Shown here: one piece after another, positions 11,078-20,807 of the stretch | Layout: every line of letters begins with the position of its first letter | Position numbering within the stretch: the first letter of the stretch is position 1 | Assembly: GCA_029298735.1 (NCBI GenBank) | Contig: JANSLP010000026.1 | Location: 1-64,000, forward strand | Reading direction: 5' to 3' | DNA length: 64,000 nucleotides | Source of the DNA: Ophiostoma sp. CBS 140.51 | Taxonomy: Eukaryota > Ascomycota > Sordariomycetes > Ophiostomatales > Ophiostomataceae | Program-made: the position numbers and the translations under genes | Notes under the pieces: generated by a model | The model's input: the letters and a program-made list of their open reading frames with translations, nothing else | Database searches by the model: none | Told to the model about the DNA's origin: nothing

Positions 11078-14000
11078 ATGAACGGAGAATACACATTGCG
11101 AGACCACCACCCGGGCTCGCCGCACTACGGCGGACGCGTTGTGTCATCGTCCAGCAGCGGCTCGCTCCTCCGGAAGCTCACTTCTCTCACAAAGCGGTCC
11201 AAATCTCAGCCCCTCCTCAGCACACGATATTCCACACCACAGTCATCTTCACAACGAGCAACATCACAAGCACATCCGCCGCCACCACCACCACCACAAC
11301 CCACCGCCTCATCGTCAACACCCCATCTTCTTTCCCCTGACCGCATGGCCCTTGCTGCCGCTCAGACAGCATCCCTCAAGGCCAATGCCACCACCAGCAT
11401 CACCACAAATGCAAACACAGCCCGCCCCGTGACGGGCACACGACGACGTGCCACAACGCCAGCACAAGCTCCAGTCTTTTCGTCAATACCGGTGCAACAC
11501 ACCACTGCAGCCAAAACACCACTTGTTGTCCAGGTCGAGATTCACTTCCCCGGTCTGGACAGTCGCCCAATCTACGTCCACGAGTACGCCAGCTCGTCCG
11601 ATCTTACAGTCACAAACCGCCTCTTCAAGGGTCTCCTGAGACGTCTCCACCACTGCAGCACCGAGCTCATCACTCGCAAAGACTCACGAGCTACCAAGCC
11701 GCAACGTCGCCAGGGCCACGACCAGTCGTCCAACAAGCCGCTCCGCTACGAAATTCACTTCCGCATCCTCCGTCAAGACACCGGTCTCTGGACCGAGCGC
11801 ACGTTTTACTCGTACCAACGGCAAGACCTGGCAAGCTCCGACGCACACGAGGTCATCCTCGCTACCCACCGCATGGTCGGCCTCTTCCTCCGCCGCCATG
11901 ACCCCTCCTTCCACTGGACAGACGTGCCCTCAACAGAGACGGCTGCTTTCCCTCCTCCCCCCGAAGAGCCCGAGCTTGTCCCTCACACCGTCGGCCACCC
12001 GCTCCCCTTGTCATGCATCCCACAGTCTCGCTTCCTCGAGGAATCACAATCCTTTGATTTCTCACCCGGCTACGCCATCAACCTCACCTTCCGCAGCCGC
12101 TGCCATGGCCGCAAACAGTACGAATGGAAGCGTGTCATCAACCTGCAGAGCAAGCAGAACGCACCACTCAACCTGGCTCTTGCCGAGAACTTGCTGTGGG
12201 CCACGTTTGGGTCTGTTAACGACTTCCTGACTGCCCGGCGCGAGGCCTTTTTGGAAGAGCACAAGTCATGCGACTTCCTAGAAGGTGTCGTCAGCTGCCA
12301 GCACTTTGGCGAAGACGCTCTCGACATTGAGCTCGGCGTCGAGAACAAGCTAGGCCCGACCTTTGACCATCTCACACGCTCAATCCAAAGCAAACTCGGT
12401 CTTTTCCGTGACCCAGATGCCCGTGACTGCCTAGACTTCTTCCGGGCCATCCACGGCCAGCTGGTGCACTCCCGCGACTCGGCCGACACACAGATCAATG
12501 CCCTGCCAGACTTTGACCTGAGGATCTTGACACTCTGTTCACCCACCTGGTCCGTCGAGAACCCGGCCCGCTTCGTTCTTGGGACCCCCTCGTCCTATTC
12601 ACGCCGCACCGTCGAGGCCATGCTGGAGCGTGTCCAGACGGGTGTCTCGGACGTTTTGCGCAACCGCGACTGCACCATCCACCTCGTCGCCTACAAGCGC
12701 GGTCACCTCATTTTGGACAAGGCCTTGATTGCCCGCCCACTCCCTCCCAGACCCGCCCTCTTCCCCATGCCTGCCGTCTTTGAACCGGCCGACACAATCA
12801 TTGCTCGTCTCAAGGAGCGTATCCACCGGGATCTCAATGCCGTCTGCAAAGATACCTGTTCGCTAGACGGTATTTCCGAGTCGGCGGGTGATGAAGAGTT
12901 CCCCCAAAACAACACAAACACCAGCGACGCCCTCCCCGAAAGCCCGTCCTCTCCTCTCCTTGTTCCCGGTGCCTTTGAGCAGACAATTATCTTGGAAGAC
13001 CCGGCTGCTGTCGACGAGGAGCCCGCCGTGCCTGCTCCGAGAGTCGTTGAGCTGCCTGACGACGTTTTCGTTGACGCGCTCGAGCAACCGTCGCCCGTAC
13101 CCACCCCTCGGCCTACGTCCGCGGCTGGCGCCCGCCGCCGTGCCTTCCCTCTCATCCCGGAAAAGTTTATTCTGCCGCACTCACGCAGTTCATCGGGCGT
13201 GACGTTTGCATCCGCACAGCAGACGGTCGAGGAGGTTGTCGAAGAGGTGGAGGTGCCAGTTGAGGTTGAGGCACCGATTGAGGCTGTCCAGACTCCGGCT
13301 AAAGAGCCTGTCGAGCCTGTCAAGCCTGTTGAGGTCGCTGAACCTGTTGAGGTCGTGGAGATCCCCATCGAGGCTTCAGCTGAAGTCCCCATTGAGACTG
13401 TCAAAGCGATCGAGACTCCAGTTGACACGCCTGCTGAAGAGTCAGTCGAGGCCGTCGAAATTGTCAAGGCTGTTGAGGCTGTCGAAGCCGTTGAGGTTGC
13501 CAAGATGCCACTTGAGACTCCAGTCGAGACTTTAGATGAGACTCCAGCTAAAGAGCCAGTCGACACTGTTGAGGCCGTCAAGACTACCGAAGCCGTTGAG
13601 ATTATTGAGGTCACTGAGGCTGTCGTTGCTCCTGCTGAGGTTGAGATCCCAGCCGAGACAGCGGTCGAGACTCCAATTGAGGAGGCCGTCGAGGCTGTCG
13701 AGACTGTTGAGATCGCCGAGGTTGTTGATTCTGTGGATGCTCCTGCTGAGATCCCAGTTGAGACTCTGGCTGGGACCCCAGCTGAAGGGGTTGTTGAGTT
13801 TGCCGATGCTCCTGTCGAGGCCTTCGAGGATGTCGACACCGTCGACGCGCAAGTCAACGCCATTGACGCCCGTGTCATTGCCATCGATACCCGTGTGGGT
13901 GCCATCGATGCTCTCGTCGATGCCATTGATTCTTTCCTCAATTCGCCTGTCGAGGTTGAGGATGAGGCTCCACTAGACATGACCGTCGGAGCCGTTGAAG

Positions 14001-17000
14001 AGATTGAGGCTACTGAGGTTGCCGACGCTGCTGTCGAGATCCCGGCCGAGGCTCCTGTCGAAGCTGATGCTCTCGTCGACGCTCCTGTGGAGGACGTCGA
14101 GGAAGTCGTCTCAGCGTCTGAGGAGCTCAAAGTCAAACCCACCGTTGACAACACGGAGATTGAGGCTCCTGTTGCCAACGACCTAGTGGCTGAGGAACCT
14201 GCATTCACTGAACCTGAGCAGCCCATTCCCGAAGTCGACTTTGTCTCCGAGCCAGAGCAAGACCTTGAAGAGCCTGTTCCTGTGCTGACTGCCGAGCTCG
14301 AGTTTGAGCCTGAGGCTGTCGATGGGGATGACGACGATGACACTCGTTCTTCCATTGGAGGCTACACATTCCCTGAGATGGCTGAGCCTGCCTACAAGGC
14401 CACTATGCCTGAGCCAGTGGAGGAGCCAGCCCAGCCGATTGTGCTCGACTCGCCGCCAATGTTCGTCAACTTCGATGACGAGGAGGAGTACGATGACCTG
14501 GAGAACCTACCTCCTGTCGAGCTCCGCTTCGACGACAACAGCCCCACTATCGGCACTCCACTGGAGACCATTCTTGAGTACGAGAGTGAAGAAGACATTG
14601 AGCTCGCCTTTGACTTGCCTTCTTATGGGGAGTTTGTACCGCCTCAGGATGACTTCTCACTGTTTGAGACCACACCGCAAGCCACACCAAACAGAGCTGA
14701 GTTCACGTTTGAGTCAGAGTCAGACATGAATGAGGAGGAAGAGTCGTTTGCCTCTTCGTCTGCACCATCACAGCACAGCCACGACCACGACGAGTCATTC
14801 ATTGCCAACACCACAGCCCTCACGGCTGTCTCGTCCAACTGCACCCGCCCATCAACGCCTTCACTCAGCCTCAGCTCAGGCGACATCAACTCACCCCAGA
14901 CAAGCTTTTTGGATACACCCAGCATTGGCCGCGAGGCGCACGCTGCTATTCTTTCCTGCTTTGACTCGGAGGGCGCTGTCCGCTTCGACTTCCGTCGTGC
15001 CGCCTATGGGTACGAAGCCGAAAGCGAGCACGGCCACAGTGAATCTGTCGACAACATCAACGACCACAACAGCCACGACCACAGCCCCTTTGAGTTCCAT
15101 GGTGTCCAGAAGAAACCCTCTCACAATTTACTCGCCGACAACCGAGACCTCTTCGGCCAGTCGCTAGCCGTGCCGCCAGCGACTATTTCTTCTCACCATG
15201 CCGAGCTTGTTTCCGAGTCGGAGTCTTCCCCCACCGAGGTCTGTATTACCGACAACAACACAGATAACACAAAGGACATCAATATGGATCAACTACTGAA
15301 GTTTGATGACGATGACTTTGAGCTCAACACTTCAGCGCCTGGCTCACCCATCTTCCGCACCCGTGGTCTCCGATTCAAGGACTCCTTTGAGGAATTTGCC
15401 ATGACCAAGCCCACCCTCGACCTGGACGGGTACGCCGACCTGATGGCCGACGACGATGACAGCGACCGGCTGTCAACCAGTTCTCGCGTCGAGGCAGTTG
15501 AGGCTATCGTTTACGAGGAGCAAGATGAGCAGCCTGCCGAGAAGGTGGTTGTCGACGGGGATCTCTGCCAGGACAACCAGCCGCAGACACTCGGCCAACC
15601 TGAAGTCGACGGCCTCCCCGACATTCAAGAGCACGACGAGGTGACTGCCATTGAGCCTGAACTTGATGTCGGGCCTGAGGCTGTCAATGAGCTCGATGAT
15701 GAGCCTGCCGCCGAGCCTGTCACTGAGCCCGTTATCGAGTCTGCCGACGAGTACGCCATGGAGACCACCGTCGAGCCTGTCGCTGAGATTGAGGAGAAGG
15801 AACAGCCCACCAGCACCCCTGATGTCAACTTCCAGGATGTTGCCGCATCCGTCCCGCTCCCCGACGTTGATGACCTCGATCTGGTCTCCGAAGAGGCTGT
15901 CGTCGAAGCAGAGGCACCCTTGGTTGTTGAGACGGAAGCTGACCTTGAAGCTATCGTCGAAGACGCCAGCAAAAATGTCGATGCAATTATCGAAGCTCCC
16001 TCTGAGGCGACAATCGACATACCAGTTGAAGTTCCTGCTGAGGTGCCTGTTGAAGCTCTTGCCGAGACAGTCACTGATGAACAGCATGAGCCTGATCCAG
16101 TGTCTGTTGAGCACGTCGAGCTCGCACCGTCGTTTCCCATCGAGGCGGTGTTCGAGTCGTTGATTGCACCTGAATTGGACGACGCCAAGGAGATTCAGGA
16201 AGAGACACTCGCAGTTTCTTCTCCTGTCGAAGGGACTGTCAAAGGGACTGTCGAGGAGACCGTCGAGGAGCCCCAGCAGTGGCTCACACTCACGGTGCCG
16301 GAGACCGAGGTGCCGGTCGAGACAATCACTGAGGCCGAGCCTGAGCTCGTTTCCCCCATCACTCCCAGCTCCGATCTCGAAGAGCCAAAGGGCCTTCTCG
16401 CTGCTGAGGACGATGAGGTCATTGAGGTCGCAGAAGAGCCAGTCCAAGTCGAAGTTCAGGAGGACGCCGCTGCTGAAACTGTTGAACAGACCGCCGTGTC
16501 TGAGCCCATTGCTGAGGTCGTCTCCCCGCCTCAGGACGCGCCCACTGAGGAGCCTGAAGTGGAGGTCCTGCCTGCTGTGGCCGATGAACAATCTCTCATT
16601 GATGCACCGATTGATGAGCCTGTGTCCACAGTAGATGTGACCAAGGAAGTTCCCACTCTCGACGCCACACCTGAGGAGGTCCTTCCGGAAGCGGACCTCA
16701 ACGCTACTTCAAACCTCGCCAAGGAAGAACCGGGGCAACCCACAGAAACTGCTGACGTCACCGATGAACTGTCCGAGCTTGACAACGCGGCCACCCCCGG
16801 CATAGTCGACATTTCTAAGGTTGAAGTTGAGGTTGTTGAAGAGCCCGCCACGCCTGCCGTTGTCGACATTTCTGAAGTCGATGCTGAGCTTGTCGAAGAG
16901 CCCACGCCTGTGCTCCAGGTCCCCGCTGTGGAGGACACTGTCGAGCTGGGCGTCCCGGCTGATCTAGTTCCCGTGGCTCAGGCCGTCGTGGCCATCGCTG

Positions 17001-17611
17001 AGAGCCTGCCTGTGCCCGAAGTGCCCGAGGTGCCCGCAGAGATGAAGTCACTCTCTCTTGACTCGGCCTTACGGTCTGCTCCTCTAGTGCAGGCCGTGGA
17101 GGTCCAGGAGAAGGCCACCGACAAGTCACTCATCTCCATCAGCGACCTCAAGACCGTCGCTCCCCCAGCACCCAAGCGCCTTGTCTCTTGGTCTCTGCCT
17201 CGCTCTGGTTTCGTTGGCCTTAACGAGACTCGCCAGTTCAAGATTGGTCTTCGCGGTGCACTGACTAGCTCGCATGCGTTCGACGACGTGCTCAGCTCCA
17301 TGAAAAAGCGCCAGCCTGCCACTTCTGCAGCAGTGCCTACGACTGAGGAGGCTGAGGACGACGTCTCTTCTCTTCCCCAGCCCCAGACCATCAGCAAGTC
17401 CATTGAGCGCCGCGTCCGCAGCGAGGCTGTCTCGTCCAAGTCGGAGCTGGCACCGTCCAAGAAGTCCAAACGCTCTCGCGCAGCGACGGTGTCCACCAAC
17501 GAGGCCTCTGGCGAGGCGTCTTCCACGACTCAAGACAACATGCTCCCGCGCTTCATGGTGGCGTTTGCCAGCATGGCCATTGTTTCGCAGATGATCAACA
17601 AGTCGGCGTGA
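11078..17611 (+). CDS. giant acidic Val/Glu/Pro-repeat protein
   Basis: A single exon of 2177 residues. Order: a Ser-rich basic N-terminus (1-135); a globular-looking region at about 145-620 with conserved-looking stretches such as LDSRPIYVHEYASSSDLTV, FHWTDVP, INLTFRSRCHGRKQYEWKRV and LWATFGSVNDFL; a long region (about 700-2000) of degenerate PVE/AVE/VEV repeats, extremely rich in Glu, Val, Pro and Ala, split by a Ser/Asp-rich stretch near 1150-1450; and a conserved-looking C-terminal part (about 2030-2080) with KRLVSWSLPRSGFVGLNETR. The last 25 residues include a short hydrophobic run (FMVAFASMAIVSQMI) that could be a weak membrane anchor. Codon use matches a real gene throughout. I do not recognise a function. 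It resembles large repeat proteins seen in filamentous ascomycetes, but I cannot name a family with certainty. Confidence 0.85.
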   Translation: MNGEYTLRDHHPGSPHYGGRVVSSSSSGSLLRKLTSLTKRSKSQPLLSTRYSTPQSSSQRATSQAHPPPPPPPQPTASSSTPHLLSPDRMALAAAQTASLKANATTSITTNANTARPVTGTRRRATTPAQAPVFSSIPVQHTTAAKTPLVVQVEIHFPGLDSRPIYVHEYASSSDLTVTNRLFKGLLRRLHHCSTELITRKDSRATKPQRRQGHDQSSNKPLRYEIHFRILRQDTGLWTERTFYSYQRQDLASSDAHEVILATHRMVGLFLRRHDPSFHWTDVPSTETAAFPPPPEEPELVPHTVGHPLPLSCIPQSRFLEESQSFDFSPGYAINLTFRSRCHGRKQYEWKRVINLQSKQNAPLNLALAENLLWATFGSVNDFLTARREAFLEEHKSCDFLEGVVSCQHFGEDALDIELGVENKLGPTFDHLTRSIQSKLGLFRDPDARDCLDFFRAIHGQLVHSRDSADTQINALPDFDLRILTLCSPTWSVENPARFVLGTPSSYSRRTVEAMLERVQTGVSDVLRNRDCTIHLVAYKRGHLILDKALIARPLPPRPALFPMPAVFEPADTIIARLKERIHRDLNAVCKDTCSLDGISESAGDEEFPQNNTNTSDALPESPSSPLLVPGAFEQTIILEDPAAVDEEPAVPAPRVVELPDDVFVDALEQPSPVPTPRPTSAAGARRRAFPLIPEKFILPHSRSSSGVTFASAQQTVEEVVEEVEVPVEVEAPIEAVQTPAKEPVEPVKPVEVAEPVEVVEIPIEASAEVPIETVKAIETPVDTPAEESVEAVEIVKAVEAVEAVEVAKMPLETPVETLDETPAKEPVDTVEAVKTTEAVEIIEVTEAVVAPAEVEIPAETAVETPIEEAVEAVETVEIAEVVDSVDAPAEIPVETLAGTPAEGVVEFADAPVEAFEDVDTVDAQVNAIDARVIAIDTRVGAIDALVDAIDSFLNSPVEVEDEAPLDMTVGAVEEIEATEVADAAVEIPAEAPVEADALVDAPVEDVEEVVSASEELKVKPTVDNTEIEAPVANDLVAEEPAFTEPEQPIPEVDFVSEPEQDLEEPVPVLTAELEFEPEAVDGDDDDDTRSSIGGYTFPEMAEPAYKATMPEPVEEPAQPIVLDSPPMFVNFDDEEEYDDLENLPPVELRFDDNSPTIGTPLETILEYESEEDIELAFDLPSYGEFVPPQDDFSLFETTPQATPNRAEFTFESESDMNEEEESFASSSAPSQHSHDHDESFIANTTALTAVSSNCTRPSTPSLSLSSGDINSPQTSFLDTPSIGREAHAAILSCFDSEGAVRFDFRRAAYGYEAESEHGHSESVDNINDHNSHDHSPFEFHGVQKKPSHNLLADNRDLFGQSLAVPPATISSHHAELVSESESSPTEVCITDNNTDNTKDINMDQLLKFDDDDFELNTSAPGSPIFRTRGLRFKDSFEEFAMTKPTLDLDGYADLMADDDDSDRLSTSSRVEAVEAIVYEEQDEQPAEKVVVDGDLCQDNQPQTLGQPEVDGLPDIQEHDEVTAIEPELDVGPEAVNELDDEPAAEPVTEPVIESADEYAMETTVEPVAEIEEKEQPTSTPDVNFQDVAASVPLPDVDDLDLVSEEAVVEAEAPLVVETEADLEAIVEDASKNVDAIIEAPSEATIDIPVEVPAEVPVEALAETVTDEQHEPDPVSVEHVELAPSFPIEAVFESLIAPELDDAKEIQEETLAVSSPVEGTVKGTVEETVEEPQQWLTLTVPETEVPVETITEAEPELVSPITPSSDLEEPKGLLAAEDDEVIEVAEEPVQVEVQEDAAAETVEQTAVSEPIAEVVSPPQDAPTEEPEVEVLPAVADEQSLIDAPIDEPVSTVDVTKEVPTLDATPEEVLPEADLNATSNLAKEEPGQPTETADVTDELSELDNAATPGIVDISKVEVEVVEEPATPAVVDISEVDAELVEEPTPVLQVPAVEDTVELGVPADLVPVAQAVVAIAESLPVPEVPEVPAEMKSLSLDSALRSAPLVQAVEVQEKATDKSLISISDLKTVAPPAPKRLVSWSLPRSGFVGLNETRQFKIGLRGALTSSHAFDDVLSSMKKRQPATSAAVPTTEEAEDDVSSLPQPQTISKSIERRVRSEAVSSKSELAPSKKSKRSRAATVSTNEASGEASSTTQDNMLPRFMVAFASMAIVSQMINKSA
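13853..13936 (+). repeat. four-heptad repeat inside the giant protein
   Basis: Residues 926-953 consist of four consecutive seven-residue units of the form V-x-A-I-D-x-x (VNAIDAR, VIAIDTR, VGAIDAL, VDAIDSF). The a/d spacing of Val and Ile is that of a short coiled coil. It is distinct from the surrounding PVE-type repeats. Confidence 0.7.
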
Positions 17612-18542
17612 TCTATTTGCCTTGCATTTTTCTTCGTTTTGCTTTTACTTGTTTTCTTTTGCACTGGCGTTATGATACACGGATGGATATAAAAACAACA
17701 ACCTAAACGACACGTTTTATGATGACTTGTTTTGATATGGGGTATTACGGTTTTGATTTTTACTTACAGCATTTTCTGGCATTTTTGAGCGATCATGACG
17801 ATTTATGGAACTTTATATTTATGAACAAAAATATAACGAAATCAAAATACAATTTTTCTTTGACAAAAACAAAACAAAACAAAACATGCTTTTTAATTGT
17901 TAAAACAAACGTGAATAAAATCAATAAAATCAAAATAAGAACTTGACAACAGCAATTTACCTTCAGTACGATCTGACATACGCTCGGAGCAACGAAAGAC
18001 CTATGTTTGGTCGCATTCGTGATCACGGCAAGTGCTGGCAACTACCGGCGATCCACATCTGTTGTCAAACCTGTCGCCGGCTGACTCTTTCACAATGTAT
18101 CCACGTGTAAGTCAGATGCTGTTCAACCTTATCTTCAACTTTGTTCGCTCTTTTCCATTCCCCTTTCCCTCTTTTCACCTCGCACTCGCACCCGCTTAAT
18201 TTAGTTCCATTTATGCTACTTTATTGTTTTGTCAAAGACGCAACGGAGATGGCCTAGAATCAACCGGCGGGCTGAGCCCAAAGCAGTCTGTGAGGCGTGA
18301 TTAGTGAACAGCATCGTCAAAGTGTGTCACAAAGGCAAACTTGCAAGACTACTTATACAAAGCAAACAGTGCAAGGGAAATGCAGCATTGAGAGCAATAG
18401 AGAAGCAATCGTTCCGGTCATATAGCATTTCACAGTTCTCACTCAATCTGTCTCAAGATCGTCAACATCATCACCCACCATCTTGTTCCATTTTCTGATT
18501 TCATCTCACCTCTTCTCATATCAAAACTCTTTAGACACCAAC
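17612..18542. other. AT-rich intergenic DNA
   Basis: Between the giant gene and the tautomerase gene. It is AT-rich, with an (AAAAC)n run near 17866-17887 and AATAAA-like A-rich sequence around 17900-17940. The last ~100 bp before 18543 presumably include the tautomerase leader. No gene seen. Confidence 0.4.
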
Positions 18543-19028
18543 ATGCCCCTCTGGCAGCTCTTCTACCCACCGACGGCGTTCTCTACGGCCGCTGAAAAAC
18601 AAGCCGTCGTCGACGACGTCACGGCCTTGTACACGGCCTGGGGGCTGCCCGCGTTTTACGTTGTCGTGCAATTCCTTCCCCTCGAAGTTGCTGACGGGGC
18701 CTCCAACTTTTTTGTCGGCGGCAAGACGGCCACCAATTTTGTTCGCGTGATTGTGCATCACCTGGCGTTCCAGTCGCAGGGCAGTCTGGCTGCACATATG
18801 CGTATCGCCAGCGGCGTGGACGCCGTCCTCAAGCCTCACATTGAAGACAAGGGATTCGACTGGGAGTACCATGTGAGCGAGAGCCCGCCGACCATGTGGA
18901 AAATCAACGGCTATGTCCCACCCGTGGTGGGCAATGCGGCGGTGGCGACGTGGGCCAAAGAGGGCAAACCGAGTGCATACGAAGGGGATGGGCGGCCGAA
19001 GAGTACGACGGAGAAGACAAAGTCATAG
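18543..19028 (+). CDS. cis-CaaD-like tautomerase superfamily protein
   Basis: A 161-residue protein that begins Met-Pro-Leu-Trp. Removal of Met exposes Pro, the catalytic base of the tautomerase (4-oxalocrotonate/CaaD/MIF) superfamily. The fold fits two similar halves: an N-terminal strand, a helix (AAEKQAVVDDVTALYTAWGLP), a FYVVVQF strand, then a NFFVGGK loop and FVRVIVHHLAF, which is typical of fungal cis-3-chloroacrylic acid dehalogenase-like proteins. The second half ends with a WEYHV segment and an ING-containing loop. The start is fixed by the need for Pro at position 2. True substrates of fungal members are mostly unknown, so dehalogenase activity should not be assumed. Likely cytosolic. 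Confidence 0.8.
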   Translation: MPLWQLFYPPTAFSTAAEKQAVVDDVTALYTAWGLPAFYVVVQFLPLEVADGASNFFVGGKTATNFVRVIVHHLAFQSQGSLAAHMRIASGVDAVLKPHIEDKGFDWEYHVSESPPTMWKINGYVPPVVGNAAVATWAKEGKPSAYEGDGRPKSTTEKTKS

Positions 19029-19484
19029 AGGGCATCGGCAGATGGATTTGTAGTTTAAAACAGGCTTATTAGGTTAATTTCTTTTTAGAAAGACTCATAC
19101 CAGTAATTACTTATGAGAACTAGTATTTATTAGGAAACATCGTGAAAGATGGAGATTCATGGTATTTTATGAGATGCGATGAGATGAGATGTTTGCCATA
19201 TGTGTATGTAATTGTGAGCGGGTTTATGGGTGTAAGACTTACAGTGAGTTTTAGCGGGCTCATAGTGAGTTTCACAAGCTCTCATTAATTTAGTGAGCTT
19301 CAGTGAGCCGCAGTGATGTCGGCCGTGAATTTAGTCGACCCCACTAATTAAGCTGCCAGCTCTCCCTCCAGCCAATCATATCATCAGCATTGGTCGCGTC
19401 TCAGACATCGAAAGTCATGATGTCGCCTCTTTCATCGCCTCACCATACAAGAGGCAGCACATACATCACGCACAAACTCACACC
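19029..19484. other. spacer with AGTGAG direct repeats
   Basis: The interval between the tautomerase and the swi10/ERCC1 gene. It holds four AGTGAG copies at 19243, 19264, 19292 and 19302, plus AGTGAT at 19312, within 75 bp. This is about 170-240 bp before the swi10 ATG. Function unknown. Confidence 0.45.
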
Positions 19485-20807
19485 ATGGACGACGACGACT
19501 TTGGTGCGGATGCCGACTTTCTGGCGGCCCTGGCGGCCACGGATGTACCAACAACTACCACTTCCAGCACAAACAACAGCAGCGCGTCGCGAGCGCCGCC
19601 AGCAGCACCACAGAATCAAGCACGCACACAACCACCACAACCTCCTGCACAACAACAGCGGCCACCACCGACAGCGCCGCGGATACAGCAGCCGACACCC
19701 CAGAGGATACAAAAACCGGGCGCACCACCAGCAGGACAGTCAGGAACGCCGCGCATCGTGCAGCCGACACCACAAGCACTGGGCGGGCCGGGTGCAGGTC
19801 CTTCTTCGTCAGCGACCGGCCCCTCTTCGACACCACACTTGACCCGCGTCGTCGGCGCCCCTTCTGGGTCGACCATCTTGGTGTCTCCTCGCCAAAAGGG
19901 CAACCCTATTTTGGCCCAGCTACGGTCGGTCCCTTGGGAATACAGCGACATCGCAGCCGACTACGGTCTGGGGGCGTCCACGATCGCTCTGTTTTTGAGT
20001 CTCAAATACCACCGGCTGCACCCCGAGTACATTTTCGCCCGCTTCCGGGGGTTGACGGCCGGCGGTGCCCCTCGGCATCGCTTGCGGATCCTGCTGGCTC
20101 TCGTCGACATTGAAAACCACGAGGAGACGCTGCGCGAACTGGCCAAGACGTCGCTCGTCAACCAACTCACACTCATCCTGTGCTGGTCGGCTGCCGAGGC
20201 CGCCCGCTACCTGGAGCTGTACAAGACGTTTGAACATGCCTCCAACTTTTCGGCGATTCGCGGCCAGCAGGCGGCCGGGTACGCCGATCGACTGGTGCAG
20301 TTTGCCACCGTGCCGCGGGCCATCAACAAGTCGGATGCGGTCGCCCTCGTGGGCTCGTTTGGCAGTTTAAGGAGGGCTGTCCAGGCTGACCCGGAACAGC
20401 TGGGACTGGTGGCCGGGTGGGGCGAGAAGAAAGTGCAGGCATGGCGGCGGGCAGTGGAGGCGCCGTTCCGCGTACAGAAGGGAAAGCGAAAGACGGCAAA
20501 TACGGTAACGGGGACGCAGGCGACGGCAGCACAGAGAGCCTTGGCAGAAGCGGCAACTCAAGTTTTCGCCGCCAACGACGACATCGAAGAAGGCACCGAC
20601 TTTGACTCGGTGTTCAACAACCGGCTAGAGCAGGCAAGGCCAGAAGGAGGAGAAACTTCACCAAGCAAAGAAGGCGCGGCGAGAACACCCTCACCAAAGA
20701 AAAGGGGCACATCAGCGGCCAGCACGTTTAGTCCACCGCGGCCACAAAGGCCGCCGGAGGAACTGGGTGACGGGATAGCAGCAGCGTTGGCGAAGCTAAG
20801 GCAGTAG
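19485..20807 (+). CDS. swi10: DNA repair protein Swi10/ERCC1/Rad10
   Basis: Non-catalytic partner of the XPF/Rad1 structure-specific nuclease, used in nucleotide excision repair, interstrand-crosslink repair and single-strand annealing in the nucleus. It is a single exon of 440 residues. The N-terminal ~125 residues are Pro/Gln/Thr-rich and look disordered. The central nuclease-like domain starts near residue 128 (ILVSPRQKGNPIL, then VPWEYSDIAADYGLG, FLSLKYHRLHPEYI and LALVDIENHEETLRELAK). The region around 225-290 holds LILCWSAAEAARYLELYKTFE, the classical ERCC1 signature. The C-terminal tandem helix-hairpin-helix (about 285-330: AINKSDAVALVGSFGSL, then LGLVAGWGEKKVQAW) mediates XPF binding. 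The tail is Ser/Pro-rich. ERCC1 lacks the nuclease active site, as expected. Confidence 0.93.
   Translation: MDDDDFGADADFLAALAATDVPTTTTSSTNNSSASRAPPAAPQNQARTQPPQPPAQQQRPPPTAPRIQQPTPQRIQKPGAPPAGQSGTPRIVQPTPQALGGPGAGPSSSATGPSSTPHLTRVVGAPSGSTILVSPRQKGNPILAQLRSVPWEYSDIAADYGLGASTIALFLSLKYHRLHPEYIFARFRGLTAGGAPRHRLRILLALVDIENHEETLRELAKTSLVNQLTLILCWSAAEAARYLELYKTFEHASNFSAIRGQQAAGYADRLVQFATVPRAINKSDAVALVGSFGSLRRAVQADPEQLGLVAGWGEKKVQAWRRAVEAPFRVQKGKRKTANTVTGTQATAAQRALAEAATQVFAANDDIEEGTDFDSVFNNRLEQARPEGGETSPSKEGAARTPSPKKRGTSAASTFSPPRPQRPPEELGDGIAAALAKLRQ

Noticed and set aside
12703..14355. 550-residue minus-strand ORF opposite the giant gene
   Set aside because: Ser/Thr/Ala-rich sequence that is the reverse reading of GAG/GTC/GCC-type repeat codons on the plus strand. 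It has no independent motif, start context or splice signals.
15473..16591. 372-residue minus-strand ORF opposite the giant gene
   Set aside because: Antisense shadow of the same acidic repeat codons.
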